44,869 bases of DNA from Cognatishimia activa (lineage in GTDB: Bacteria > Pseudomonadota > Alphaproteobacteria > Rhodobacterales > Rhodobacteraceae). Shown here in pieces: positions 17,131 to 25,945 of this stretch. The stretch is taken from NCBI RefSeq assembly GCF_001458335.1, contig NZ_CYTO01000009.1, positions 618,306-663,174 on the forward strand. Direction: 5' to 3'. The position numbers and the translations under genes are program-made. Position 1 is the first letter of the stretch, and every line of letters begins with the position of its first letter. Below the pieces are notes generated by a model. It saw nothing but the letters and a program-made list of their open reading frames with translations, did not search any database and had not been told where the DNA came from.

Positions 17131-18069
17131 ATGAGCAGAGCATTCGTTTTTCCAGGGCAGGGCGCACAGACCATCGGCATGGGCAAAGCTTTGGCCGAGG
17201 CTTATCCAGCGGCACAGGCTGTGTTTGATGAAGTGGATGAGGCTCTGGGTGAGAAACTCAGCACTTTGATTTGGGAAGGCGACCAAGCCGAGCTGACCCT
17301 GACCCAAAACGCCCAACCCGCTTTGATGGCCACATCCCTGGCCGCAATGAAAGCGCTTGAGGCGGAAGGGGTTTCCATTGAGGCGGCGTCCTATGTGGCT
17401 GGCCACTCTTTGGGGGAATACTCAGCGCTCGCAGCGGCAGGTTCTTTGACCATCGCAGATACGGCGCGTCTTTTGCGGACACGCGGTGAAGCAATGCAAG
17501 CGGCGGTGCCGGTCGGCGTTGGCGCGATGGCGGCTCTTCTGGGGCTGGATTTCGCAGCGGCTGCAGAAGTTGCCGAGGCATCGGCCCAGGGCGAAGTTTG
17601 CCAAGCAGCCAATGACAATGATCCGGGCCAGGTTGTGGTGTCAGGCCACAAAGCCGCCGTGGAACGTGCGGTCGAGCTGGCAAAAGAAAAAGGCGCAAAA
17701 CGCGCGGTTTTGCTTCCAGTCAGTGCACCATTTCACTGCGCATTGATGCAGCCGGCGGCGGAAGTCATGGCGGAAGCCTTGGCACATGTGAATATCGAAC
17801 GCCCAACGGTCCCAGTGGTCGCCAATGTGCGCGCCCAAGCGGTGACCGATACGGCGACGATCCGGTCTTTGCTCGTTGAGCAGGTGACTGGCTCTGTGCG
17901 CTGGCGTGAATCTGTTGCTTGGATGAGCGGCGAAGGCGTGAGCGAGATTTACGAAATCGGCGCAGGCAAAGCGCTCTCAGGTATGGTGCGCCGCATTGAT
18001 CGTGCGATTGCATGTACCGCCGTGGGCACACCAGATGATGTAAAAGCCGCTGCTGAGAAGCTGGCATAA
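17131..18069 (+). CDS. fabD: Malonyl-CoA:ACP transacylase
   Basis: A 312-residue cytosolic enzyme loading malonyl groups onto ACP. The start 'SRAFVFPGQGAQ', nucleophile motif GHSLGEYSA (Ser93) and 'PVSAPFHCALM' (catalytic His) are all canonical. ATG 17131 follows GGGAG; an in-frame codon 11 residues earlier has no support. First gene of fabD-fabG-acpP; divergent from the b561-YceI gene. Confidence 0.97.
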   Translation: MSRAFVFPGQGAQTIGMGKALAEAYPAAQAVFDEVDEALGEKLSTLIWEGDQAELTLTQNAQPALMATSLAAMKALEAEGVSIEAASYVAGHSLGEYSALAAAGSLTIADTARLLRTRGEAMQAAVPVGVGAMAALLGLDFAAAAEVAEASAQGEVCQAANDNDPGQVVVSGHKAAVERAVELAKEKGAKRAVLLPVSAPFHCALMQPAAEVMAEALAHVNIERPTVPVVANVRAQAVTDTATIRSLLVEQVTGSVRWRESVAWMSGEGVSEIYEIGAGKALSGMVRRIDRAIACTAVGTPDDVKAAAEKLA

Positions 18070-18098
18070 ACCAACTGATTTGAATTTCGGGAGTTCAA

Positions 18099-18836
18099 AT
18101 GTTTGATCTAACAGGTAAATCCGCGCTGGTCACTGGCGCATCGGGTGGCATTGGCGGCGAGATCGCCAAAGCCCTGCACGCCGCGGGCGCAAATGTTGGC
18201 CTTTCTGGCACACGGGTAGAGCCGCTGGAAGCATTGGCCGCCGAGCTTGGCGAGCGCGCATTTGTGCTGCCTTGTAATCTGGGCGACGCGGATGCGGTGA
18301 AAGAGCTGCCAAAACAAGCGATTGAAGCAATGGGTGGCTTGGACATCCTTGTGAACAATGCAGGCATCACCAAAGACCAGATCTTTATGCGCATGTCTGA
18401 TGAAGAATGGCAGCAGGTGATTGATGTGAACCTCACATCAGCGATGCGTCTGTGCCGGGCCGTCATGCGTCCAATGATGAAAGCCCGCTGGGGCCGCATC
18501 ATCAACATCAGCTCTGTGGTTGGCGCAACCGGCAATGCGGGGCAGGTGAACTATGCAGCCTCTAAGGCGGGTATGGTCGGCATGACCAAGTCCATCGCAT
18601 ATGAGGTGGCGAGCCGCGGCATCACAGCAAATGCGGTTGCGCCGGGCTTTATTGCCACTGCGATGACTGACAAGCTGAATGACGATCAAAAAGAAGCGAT
18701 CAACAAGCAAATCCCTGCGAGCCGCATGGGCTCGCCAGCGGAAATCGCCGCTGCTGTGCTTTATCTGGCAAGCGACGAAGCAGGTTATGTCACAGGCAGC
18801 ACCTTGCATGTGAACGGCGGCATGGCCATGTTGTAA
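18099..18836 (+). CDS. fabG: 3-oxoacyl-ACP reductase
   Basis: A 245-residue SDR enzyme using NADPH to reduce beta-ketoacyl-ACP. Cofactor motif TGASGGIG (residues 12-19), 'NNAGIT', catalytic Ser in 'INISSVVG', and YxxxK in 'YAASKAG' are present; the C-terminus 'GYVTGSTLHVNGGMAML' is typical. It starts 29 bases after fabD with GGGAG upstream. Confidence 0.97.
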   Translation: MFDLTGKSALVTGASGGIGGEIAKALHAAGANVGLSGTRVEPLEALAAELGERAFVLPCNLGDADAVKELPKQAIEAMGGLDILVNNAGITKDQIFMRMSDEEWQQVIDVNLTSAMRLCRAVMRPMMKARWGRIINISSVVGATGNAGQVNYAASKAGMVGMTKSIAYEVASRGITANAVAPGFIATAMTDKLNDDQKEAINKQIPASRMGSPAEIAAAVLYLASDEAGYVTGSTLHVNGGMAML

Positions 18837-19068
18837 GCACTTGATTGGCTGGGATGGGGCAAAAACCGCATAGCGGCCTTTCGGGTTTTACAGTGCGAAA
18901 GCGTTTGCCTTGTGCATTTCATATGCTATAGGCGGCGCAGTTTCCGGGTGAGCCGCTGGCTTTTTCGGGGTATCCGGGGGAGCCGGAACAAGAGCCGCCC
19001 ATTTGGGCAATAGATTCTCCGCTTTGCGGAACCACAGGCCTTAAGGCCGATACGAACGAGGAATTGAT
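18837..19068 (+). other. fabG-acpP intergenic leader with several small hairpins
   Basis: The 232-base gap contains AGCC-GCT-GGCT (about 18951-18961), GCCC-ATTT-GGGC (about 18997-19008) and TCCGC-TTT-GCGGA (19017-19029), the last ending 40 bases before the acpP ATG. No gene is seen. acpP is usually expressed far above fabD/fabG, so its own promoter and a structured leader in this gap are plausible. Confidence 0.45.
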
Positions 19069-19302
19069 ATGAGCGACGTCGCAGCACGCGTAAAAAAGAT
19101 CGTTGTAGAACACCTGGGTGTTGAAGAAGACAAAGTTGTCGAAAACGCATCCTTCATCGACGATCTGGGCGCAGACTCTCTGGACACTGTAGAGCTGGTT
19201 ATGGCTTTCGAAGAAGAGTTTGGTATCGAAATCCCTGACGACGCAGCAGAGACCATCCAGTCTTTCGGCGACGCAGTGAAATTCATCTCCGAAGCTGCTT
19301 AA
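19069..19302 (+). CDS. acpP: Acyl carrier protein
   Basis: A 77-residue acidic ACP. Ser37 in '[18 protein letters not shown]' receives the 4'-phosphopantetheine arm. It follows fabD-fabG as usual. GAGG lies eight bases before the ATG. The codon use is the strongly biased type of a highly expressed gene. From codon 31 onward (base 19159) through the terminator the sequence is repeated at 34288. In related genomes fabF follows directly; here fabF is 17.4 kb away. Confidence 0.98.
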   Translation: MSDVAARVKKIVVEHLGVEEDKVVENASFIDDLGADSLDTVELVMAFEEEFGIEIPDDAAETIQSFGDAVKFISEAA

Positions 19303-19355
19303 GCTTCGTTTAGAGATAATTTTAGAAAAACCCTCGCTTCGGCGGGGGTTTTTTT
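19159..19355 (+). repeat. Direct repeat, left copy (acpP 3' half and terminator)
   Basis: Bases 19159-19302 match 34288-34431 at 135 of 144 positions by eye. The similarity continues past the stop (GCTTCGTTTAGAGAT vs GCTTCGTTAGAGAT) and, weaker, into the terminator (GAAAAACC...). Both copies point the same way, 15,129 bp apart. Confidence 0.9.
19326..19355 (+). terminator. Terminator of acpP
   Basis: AAAAACCCTCGC-TTCG-GCGGGGGTTTTTTT: stem with a C(TTCG)G tetraloop and a long T-run, 24 bases after the stop. Confidence 0.95.
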
Positions 19356-19667
19356 GTTGGGTGAGAGTTTGCAACGCGAAATCGTTGTCTGCTTTGCGGA
19401 CAAAACTGCCGTTCGCCGCACTCGCGAAAAACTTCCCAGATCCCTGGTTAAATCTGAAATGTGGCCGAATTTTTGGACATTCGCTGTGATCCATAAACGG
19501 GTCTATTTAGCCGTACGCCGAACATGCCCAATTTCGCCTCGACACTAAAATAGCAAACCTTATTAAGTATTAAAAATCACCCAAGCTCAATTAAGAATAG
19601 CCGCGGCACAAGGAGCGCCGCGGCTGGTTCCGCATTCGATTGGCTTTGCCACCAATCAGAATTCGAG
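19356..19667. other. Gene-free gap between acpP and the sox cluster
   Basis: Apart from the terminator hairpin at 19599-19625, this stretch shows no gene I can support. It has short semi-repetitive bits (GCTTTGCGGA, CCGTTCGCCGC) of a kind I recall from roseobacter intergenic debris. It would hold the left boundary of any inserted block. Confidence 0.45.
19599..19625 (-). terminator. Terminator of the sox operon
   Basis: Perfect nine-base arms AGCCGCGGC / GCCGCGGCT, 43 bases past the soxF stop on the minus strand, followed by an AT-rich tail. Confidence 0.75.
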
Positions 19668-20933
19668 TTAGCTGAACATGTCGTTGGTGATGCCTGTGTA
19701 CCAGCCTTCGGACTCTTCATAGGTGGCCTTGCGCACGTCTGAAGTTTCGCCAGTCGCGCTGATAAAGCCATCAACCTTGGCGATCTTCTCGTCAGTCGCC
19801 TCATATGTGGCACCCACCTTAACACCATCATTTGTGTCGATGAGCGACCAGCAGGTATTGGAGAACTTCGCTGGGAATACACGAGAGCCCGTCAACGCAC
19901 CGCGCACTGCATTTGCGCAGACCTTCGCCTGTGAGTTCGCTGAGAAGCCAGACTTTGGCATGTCGCCCTGTTGGGACGCGTCCCCAAGAACGTAGACATC
20001 AGGATCCGCTTTTGTGGACATATCCGCCGCATTCACGGGCGCCCAGTTGCCGTCGGTGACGCCAGCGATTTCAGCAATGCGACCAGCCTTCATTGCCGGA
20101 ATCACGTTGCAGACATCTGCTTTGGTAACCTCGCCATCGATAGTCACGGTCATGGCCCCTGGATCGACGGAAACGTTGCCACCACCGAAGTCTTCACCGA
20201 TCCAATCGATCATGCCTTCGTAGTGGTTCGCCCAACCCTCTTGGAAGAGAGCCATTTTGGAGAATTTAGGTTTCGGATCGGCCACGATGATTTTCGCGGT
20301 TGGGTTGTTGTTCTTCAGGTAGTGAGCAACCATCGAAACCCGCTCATAAGGCCCAGGAGGGCAACGATATGGGTTTGGTGGCGCAACCATCATAAATGTG
20401 CCGCCTTCTGGCATCGCCGCCAGCTGAGCTTTGAGCAATTCCGATTGAGAACCCGCTTTGTAGGCATGGGGCATCTTGTTTTGAGCGGTGATATCCCAAC
20501 CTTCAACAGCGCCATCAACAAAGTCGATGCCGGGGGATAGGATCAGTTTGTCGTAGTTCAGCGTTGCGCCACCCGCGAGTGTTACGGTCTTCGCAGCACG
20601 ATCAACGCCGGTTGCCCAGTCATGCACAACGTTCACGCCCCGTGCCGCGAGGCCGCCATAGGTATGGCCAATATCCGAAATGCTCTTGAAGCCACCCAAA
20701 TAAAGGTTGGAGAAGAAGCAAGTATAGTAGGTTCGCGTCGGTTCAACCAAGGTCACATCAACCTCGCCTTTGCTGTCCTTCGCAATGTAGCGCGCTGCGG
20801 TCGCACCACCAGCACCGCCGCCGATCACAACAACTCTTGGCTTACCGTGTCCGGCCGCTTGGACTGTTGGTGCCGCCAGCACCGACAAGCCTGCGGCTGA
20901 CGCTCCTAGGAAACTCCGTCTGTTCAATGCCAT
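19668..20933 (-). CDS. soxF: Flavocytochrome c sulfide dehydrogenase flavoprotein subunit
   Basis: A 421-residue periplasmic FAD protein that oxidises sulfide and passes electrons to its cytochrome partner. A Tat signal 'NRRSFLGASAAGLSVLAAP' opens it; the FAD motif VVIGGGAGGATAARYI starts near residue 35, followed by 'TYYTCFFSNLYLGG' and 'LSPGIDF'. The second redox cysteine is in 'FSNTCWSLID' of the C-terminal FCSD domain. The ATG at 20933 follows GGGAGGAG; the frame extends upstream without need. It is last in soxYZBCDEF, 22 bases after soxE. Confidence 0.93.
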   Translation of the reverse strand: MALNRRSFLGASAAGLSVLAAPTVQAAGHGKPRVVVIGGGAGGATAARYIAKDSKGEVDVTLVEPTRTYYTCFFSNLYLGGFKSISDIGHTYGGLAARGVNVVHDWATGVDRAAKTVTLAGGATLNYDKLILSPGIDFVDGAVEGWDITAQNKMPHAYKAGSQSELLKAQLAAMPEGGTFMMVAPPNPYRCPPGPYERVSMVAHYLKNNNPTAKIIVADPKPKFSKMALFQEGWANHYEGMIDWIGEDFGGGNVSVDPGAMTVTIDGEVTKADVCNVIPAMKAGRIAEIAGVTDGNWAPVNAADMSTKADPDVYVLGDASQQGDMPKSGFSANSQAKVCANAVRGALTGSRVFPAKFSNTCWSLIDTNDGVKVGATYEATDEKIAKVDGFISATGETSDVRKATYEESEGWYTGITNDMFS

Positions 20934-20955
20934 TGGTTTTCTCCTCCCGTTCGCA

Positions 20956-21291
20956 TTATTCTCCCAAGCTCTTGAAATAACTCGCAAGAGCCGCGATCTC
21001 ATCATCGGCCAGACGGCCGGTGATCATTTGCATCACCGGGTTTTCCCGGTGTTTTTCGCGATACGCATGCATCGCAATCACGAAATCTTCGGTCTCCCAC
21101 CCGATGATTCCGGGAATTCCATCATTGGCACCGGTCGCCTGATGGCAGGTGGTGCATTCGCTTGAAAGGTATTCGCCATATGCAAAATCCCCTTCGATTG
21201 CCAATATGTCCGGGGCGACCGTAAAGGCCGCCTCTATCGGCTGGACTTCTTCAGCCCGGGTTTCCGAGAAAGGTGGCCAGGTATGCAGCAA
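20956..21291 (-). CDS. soxE: c-type cytochrome, SoxE-like, without visible signal peptide
   Basis: Up to 111 residues with a single haem site CTTCH (about residues 46-50) and a Met ligand in 'NPVMQM', resembling the cytochrome subunit of flavocytochrome c and matching its place before soxF. The frame is closed upstream by a TAA at 21316-21318 and contains no ATG before the haem; the first usable start is TTG 21289-21291, with AAAGGAGG about 12 bases upstream, inside the end of soxD (41-base overlap). No hydrophobic export segment precedes the haem, although c-type cytochromes must be exported. Either the 5' end was lost or a frameshift separates it from its signal. Confidence 0.75.
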   Translation of the reverse strand: MLHTWPPFSETRAEEVQPIEAAFTVAPDILAIEGDFAYGEYLSSECTTCHQATGANDGIPGIIGWETEDFVIAMHAYREKHRENPVMQMITGRLADDEIAALASYFKSLGE

Positions 21292-22537
21292 CGGCTTCCT
21301 GGTCCTCCTTTCGTTTTAGGCCTGCGAAGGCCATTTTTGTGCCTTTCAGATATTTCTTAGGATTCTCCAAAAACGCTGCGAGTGTCTCTGCATCCCAAGT
21401 GCCCCCCGCCGCACCGGCTTCGGTAAGTGCATTGGAATACTTAAATCCATCGACGGACGCGATTTGACTGCCTAACACGTTGTTGAGCACTGGCCCTGTT
21501 TTGTGCTTCGCGCCTTCGCCTACCGCGTGGCAGGATTGGCACTTGCGAAATACTTTCTTACCAGCAGCGGCCAGTTCCGGATCAGGCGTTGCAACTGCCG
21601 CTGTTTTGATGACCGGAGCTTCCTGAACTGTCGTCGTAGAGGGCGTTTCTTGGGGCAGTTCGAGTGCCGCATCGTCCTCGCCTTCTTCTTCGGTCTCCGG
21701 CGTCACATCCAAAACAGAGGCGCGCATGGTAATGTCGACGCTGTCTTTGCAGTCAGACATACATGGCTCGTCACGCCAAATTGGATATTCCTCGGTGTCG
21801 CGGCCTTCCACGACGAAACCGTCGGCGTTGTGCATCTCAACGTCCATGAAATTTTCATGGCTTAGTTCGAAGTCATCATCGACCAAGTCGTTGGAATAGA
21901 GAATGTAGGCGACAATCGCGTAGACCTCATCATCGGTCAGCGTCTGCGCGCCACCGAATGGCATTGAACGATGCACATAGTCCCAAACGGTAGATAGATA
22001 GGGCCAGTAGGAGCCAACCGTTTTGACAGGGTCCTTATCTGCAAGCGTGTCAAATCCACCGGCCAGAACAGGCCAATTGTCTACACCCTCGGCAAAGTCA
22101 CCATGGCAGGCTGCACAATAGGTCGCAAAGACTTCTTCGCCGGTATAGACGTCACCCTTGCCCGGCGGAAGCCCACGACCATCAGGCAAAACATCGACAT
22201 CCCATGCTGCGATCTCTTCTTGGTGTGCTTCACGACCAAGACCAAGGCTCTCTACCAAACGAGGCGCTGGTTGGGTCAATGATCCGCCACTGGCGACCTG
22301 CAATGCAGCGGTTGCTCGCACATCTTCAATTTCGGCCTTCAAAGCATTCGCCGTGGCAACTTCTGTTGCCGCCTGCGCACGTGCATCGTCTGCCTGCACA
22401 AGCACCTGTTCGACCCGATCCTGCAACAGTTCAATTTCCGTATCACCGTGCTCTCTAGAGGACAAACCATAGGCAACCCCAAGCACGAGCGCGGTCCCGC
22501 CCAATGCCGGGACAAGAATATTAGGAGACTTCGACAT
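21251..22537 (-). CDS. soxD: SoxD diheme cytochrome c, sulfane dehydrogenase subunit
   Basis: A 428-residue protein with two haem sites, CAACH (about 143) and CQSCH (about 336), in two cytochrome c domains joined by an acidic Pro/Thr linker. It accepts electrons from SoxC when the sulfane sulfur on SoxYZ is oxidised. One N-terminal hydrophobic segment acts as signal or anchor, then a coiled-coil-like stretch (about 35-80). It overlaps the soxC stop by 17 bases, indicating translational coupling; GGGGAGG precedes its ATG. Confidence 0.95.
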   Translation of the reverse strand: MSKSPNILVPALGGTALVLGVAYGLSSREHGDTEIELLQDRVEQVLVQADDARAQAATEVATANALKAEIEDVRATAALQVASGGSLTQPAPRLVESLGLGREAHQEEIAAWDVDVLPDGRGLPPGKGDVYTGEEVFATYCAACHGDFAEGVDNWPVLAGGFDTLADKDPVKTVGSYWPYLSTVWDYVHRSMPFGGAQTLTDDEVYAIVAYILYSNDLVDDDFELSHENFMDVEMHNADGFVVEGRDTEEYPIWRDEPCMSDCKDSVDITMRASVLDVTPETEEEGEDDAALELPQETPSTTTVQEAPVIKTAAVATPDPELAAAGKKVFRKCQSCHAVGEGAKHKTGPVLNNVLGSQIASVDGFKYSNALTEAGAAGGTWDAETLAAFLENPKKYLKGTKMAFAGLKRKEDQEAVAAYLATFLGNPG

Positions 22538-23795
22538 TTTCTGCCTCCCCGTCTTTGTTTACAAACCAAGTCTGGATGCAGTTGTTGTGGTAAACGGAGT
22601 TTTCACCGCGAACTTCGCGCAATGCGTCTTTGGTCGGCTGCACGTATCCGGTCTCATCCATGGCACGGGCCTGTAGCAGCATCTCTTCGCCATCCCACTC
22701 CGTATCAAGATAGAAACGCGTCAGCGCTTTGCTGTCACCTTGTTTGCCAAGACGCGCCGTCTCCCAGTTCATGCCGCCATCTTTGGAGACATCCACACGG
22801 GTGATTTTGCCGTGCCCAGACCAGGCGAGACCTGAGATCACCAAAGGACCGGGACCATGGGGGATTGGCGACTGTGGGCTTGGCGACGTAATGACGGATT
22901 TCGCGTCCATGACCCAGGTCCATTTACGTGCCGTGCCATCTTCTAACACATCCGTGTATTTGGACGTCTCTTCGCGGCTTTCGACAGCCATATCAGTCAC
23001 TTCGATACGACGAAGCCATTTTACCCACATGTTTCCTTCCCAACCGGGGACAACCAAACGCACGGGGTAGCCATGTTCTTTGCGGAGTGCTTCTCCATTT
23101 GCTTTGAAGGCGACGATCACGTCGTCCAGTGCCTTTTCCATTGGAATAGAGCGCCCATTCGAGGACGCGTCTGCGCCTTCGACATACACCCATTTATCAG
23201 ACAGGTCGCCAGCGCGATCCAACCCTGCTTCTTTCAAGAGAAGCCGGAGCGGCACGCCCGTGTACTCCATGTTATGGATCATACCGTGAGTGAACTGGAC
23301 GCCGTTCAACTGTGCGCCAGCCCATTCCATGCCCGTGTTTGCCGCACATTCGCAGAAGTAGACGTGGTTTTCCCGCGGAAAGCGTTCAATATCTTCATAG
23401 GTGAAGACCAAAGGCGTATCAACCAACCCATTGATCATCAGGCGATAATCTTCTTTACGCAGCTCGATCGCACCCGAGTGGTGGCGCTCAAACGCACAGC
23501 CCTGGGGCGTGATCGTCCCGTCCAAAGCATGGATCGGCGTGAAGTTGATCGACGAGATTGGATCCGCCGTCAGCCAAGGCACGTTGCGACGGATCACGTC
23601 GCTTTCAAACTCTATTGGCAGCCCATAGGGCGTTTCATCCACTCCCTCACCTGTTATCGACGCCCAGTCCTGCAATTCTGTAATGAGCGGATCCGGTTGC
23701 GACGCAGCTGCTCCCCCAGCCGCGGTCGCACCGGCTAAGGCGACACTACCCCTTAGAAATGCTCGACGAGACGATGATAGATTTATGTCATCCAT
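22521..23795 (-). CDS. soxC: SoxC sulfane dehydrogenase, molybdopterin subunit
   Basis: A 424-residue periplasmic molybdenum enzyme of the sulfite-oxidase family. A Tat signal 'SSSRRAFLRGSVALAG' opens it. The Mo-ligand cysteine is in 'CECAANTGMEW'; 'GYPVRLVVPGWEGNMWVKWLRRIEV' (split) is the family core and a C-terminal dimerisation domain follows. ATG 23795 has GGGGAGGAG upstream; the frame runs 58 codons further up but overlaps soxB. With SoxD it oxidises the SoxY-bound sulfane sulfur, giving complete thiosulfate oxidation without sulfur globules. Confidence 0.95.
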   Translation of the reverse strand: MDDINLSSSRRAFLRGSVALAGATAAGGAAASQPDPLITELQDWASITGEGVDETPYGLPIEFESDVIRRNVPWLTADPISSINFTPIHALDGTITPQGCAFERHHSGAIELRKEDYRLMINGLVDTPLVFTYEDIERFPRENHVYFCECAANTGMEWAGAQLNGVQFTHGMIHNMEYTGVPLRLLLKEAGLDRAGDLSDKWVYVEGADASSNGRSIPMEKALDDVIVAFKANGEALRKEHGYPVRLVVPGWEGNMWVKWLRRIEVTDMAVESREETSKYTDVLEDGTARKWTWVMDAKSVITSPSPQSPIPHGPGPLVISGLAWSGHGKITRVDVSKDGGMNWETARLGKQGDSKALTRFYLDTEWDGEEMLLQARAMDETGYVQPTKDALREVRGENSVYHNNCIQTWFVNKDGEAENVEVS

Positions 23796-23814
23796 TGATG
23801 TCTCCTCCCCTTCG

Positions 23815-25512
23815 TTAAGCGCCGACAATGTCGACGTTGTTGTTCTCCGACACGGAAACCGTGCCGAGTTTTCGAATATGTGCTTCAACCACATCCCAAA
23901 TCTGAGGACCTTCGGTACCTTCGTTGACCGAGGCCCAACCAGCGACGGAATAGGACTTGGATGGATCAACTTTTTCGCCTGTCCGCAAAAGGGTCAGGTC
24001 CGAAATCCGCGCACCCTGCGGTTGGTTAATGTCGATCCGATAGCTAAGCCCACCGGTGCGCACCATGTCACCGCCCTGTTGATAATAAGGGTCCGGGTTG
24101 AAGATGTTGTCGGCCACATCTTCCAATACGGCCATCAGCGTTTCACCCGTCATTTCGGTACGATAGGCTTCGCCGTAGGTCATAGAGGTCACGTTCCAGA
24201 TGTCTTCACGCGTAATATCTTGACCCGGAATAAGCGATGGCCCCCATCGGACGCCTGGGCTTAGGGCAATCTCGGCCTCTCGCTCGGACAGAAGCGCATC
24301 ACAGATCAGGTCATCCCAGGACCCGTTGAAATTGCCACGGCGATAAAGCGTACCGTCGGTTTGACCGATCACTTCACGCATTGCTACTTCATGGGGCGCG
24401 CGTTCCGCCTCGATCACTGCCGCGACTTCTGGGTCTGGTGCAATCACATCAGAGAAAATCGGGATAAGCTTGTGACGATACCCCATCATACGGCCATCGC
24501 GCACATCCAGATCAACGCGTGATACGAATTTCCCGTTGGACCCGGAGGCAACAACGATCGTCTGACCGACAACAACCGGCTCTGGCAGTGCGTCATGGGT
24601 GTGTCCAGACAGGATCACATCGATGCCGCTGACCACCGAAGCCATCTTTTTGTCGACGTCAAAACCGTTATGGCTGAGGACAACCACACAATCCGCGCCG
24701 GCGGCGCGCACTTCGTCGACCATGGCCTGCATGTTCTCATCTCGAATACCGAAAGAAAACTCCGGGAACATCCAACCGGGGTTGGCAATCGGCATGTATG
24801 GGAACGCCTGGCCGATGACAGCGATTTTGCTGCCGCCACGTTCAAAGAACTTATAGGGCGGGAAGAGTTCTGCTGGCTCATCCCATTCCGCGTCAAAGAT
24901 GTTCTGGCCTAGGGCTGCGAAAGGAAGGCCTTCGACGATCTCGTTTACGCGCTCGGATCCAAGCGTGAACTCCCAATGGAAGGTCATTGCATCTGGCTTG
25001 AGTGCGTTCATCACGTTGACCATATCTTGGCCTTGCGTGTGATAGCATGTGTAAGACCCGTGCCAAGTGTCGCCACCGTCCAGCAAAATGGCATCGGGGC
25101 GGTCAGCTCGGATCGCGTTAATGGCGGTTGCAATACGATCCAAGCCTCCGACACGCCCGTAACCTTTTGCCAACGCGGCAAAATCACCAGAACTCAACGC
25201 ATAATGGCTCGGGCCACCATCAGCGATACCGTATAATTTGCGGAAATTGCCGCCGGTCAGATGAGGCACCGCACCTTTGTTGCTTCCAACACCGATGTTT
25301 ACGGAGGGCTCGCGGAAATAGATCGGTTTCAGCTGCGCATGAATATCCGTCACATGGATCAAGGAAACGTTTCCGAAGGTTTCGAACTGAAACAGGTCGT
25401 CTTGGGTTAGGCTTTGTTGAGCGGCCAACCGCGCCCAATTGCCAAAACCAGAAGCCCCGAGCATCGCGGATGCAGCCATTCCGACTTGAAGAAAGTCACG
25501 ACGGGAGATCAT
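23815..25512 (-). CDS. soxB: SoxB thiosulfohydrolase
   Basis: A 565-residue dimanganese enzyme of the 5'-nucleotidase family that releases sulfate from SoxY-cysteine-S-thiosulfonate. Tat signal 'ISRRDFLQVGMAASAML'; metal-binding motifs 'HVTDIHAQL', 'DGGDTWHGS', 'SHNGFDVD' and 'SGHTHDALPEP' are all present. It lies 85 bases after soxZ; soxA, normally between them, is missing. The ATG at 25512 lacks a good Shine-Dalgarno, unlike its operon mates. Confidence 0.97.
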   Translation of the reverse strand: MISRRDFLQVGMAASAMLGASGFGNWARLAAQQSLTQDDLFQFETFGNVSLIHVTDIHAQLKPIYFREPSVNIGVGSNKGAVPHLTGGNFRKLYGIADGGPSHYALSSGDFAALAKGYGRVGGLDRIATAINAIRADRPDAILLDGGDTWHGSYTCYHTQGQDMVNVMNALKPDAMTFHWEFTLGSERVNEIVEGLPFAALGQNIFDAEWDEPAELFPPYKFFERGGSKIAVIGQAFPYMPIANPGWMFPEFSFGIRDENMQAMVDEVRAAGADCVVVLSHNGFDVDKKMASVVSGIDVILSGHTHDALPEPVVVGQTIVVASGSNGKFVSRVDLDVRDGRMMGYRHKLIPIFSDVIAPDPEVAAVIEAERAPHEVAMREVIGQTDGTLYRRGNFNGSWDDLICDALLSEREAEIALSPGVRWGPSLIPGQDITREDIWNVTSMTYGEAYRTEMTGETLMAVLEDVADNIFNPDPYYQQGGDMVRTGGLSYRIDINQPQGARISDLTLLRTGEKVDPSKSYSVAGWASVNEGTEGPQIWDVVEAHIRKLGTVSVSENNNVDIVGA

Positions 25513-25597
25513 GGTCGTCTAACCGTTATCATATATGCGCATGTATTCATGTGTATGTCGCGGGTCCGCATTGAATTGGATTGGCTGCTAAAGGGGG

Positions 25598-25927
25598 TTA
25601 GGCGATGGCGATTTTCTTCTTCGCTTCGTACACAGACCCATCGTCGTCGTACCAAGTGAACTGGAACTCTCCAGCTTCGGGCACAACCGCTTCGAACTCG
25701 AAATATGGATTTGTGGAGATCGACGTTTCGAGCGCCACATCAATAATGTTCTGACCATTAAAGTCAGCTGTGAAACGATTGATAATGGATCGTGGGATCA
25801 ACGCACCGTCGTCGCCGTGACGCTGCCCGCTTTCCATCTTGTGGCTGATTAGCGTCTTAACGGTGACTGTATCGCCAGCAGCCGCTGTCTTCGGCACTTT
25901 CACGCGGGGTTTTACACCTTTTGCCAT
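25598..25927 (-). CDS. soxZ: SoxZ sulfur-carrier complex subunit
   Basis: A 109-residue immunoglobulin-like protein that pairs with SoxY. 'RVKVPKTAAAGDTVTVKTLISHKMESGQR' (split), 'INRFTADFNG' and 'FTWYDDDGSVYEAKKKI' are diagnostic. No signal peptide: it is exported with SoxY through Tat. Starts 18 bases after soxY; GGAG present. Confidence 0.96.
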   Translation of the reverse strand: MAKGVKPRVKVPKTAAAGDTVTVKTLISHKMESGQRHGDDGALIPRSIINRFTADFNGQNIIDVALETSISTNPYFEFEAVVPEAGEFQFTWYDDDGSVYEAKKKIAIA

Positions 25928-25945
25928 GGGTAGCTCCTTCGTATG

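Noticed and set aside
18919-19494. A 191-codon frame antisense to acpP
   Set aside because: Shadow of acpP and its leader; no motif.
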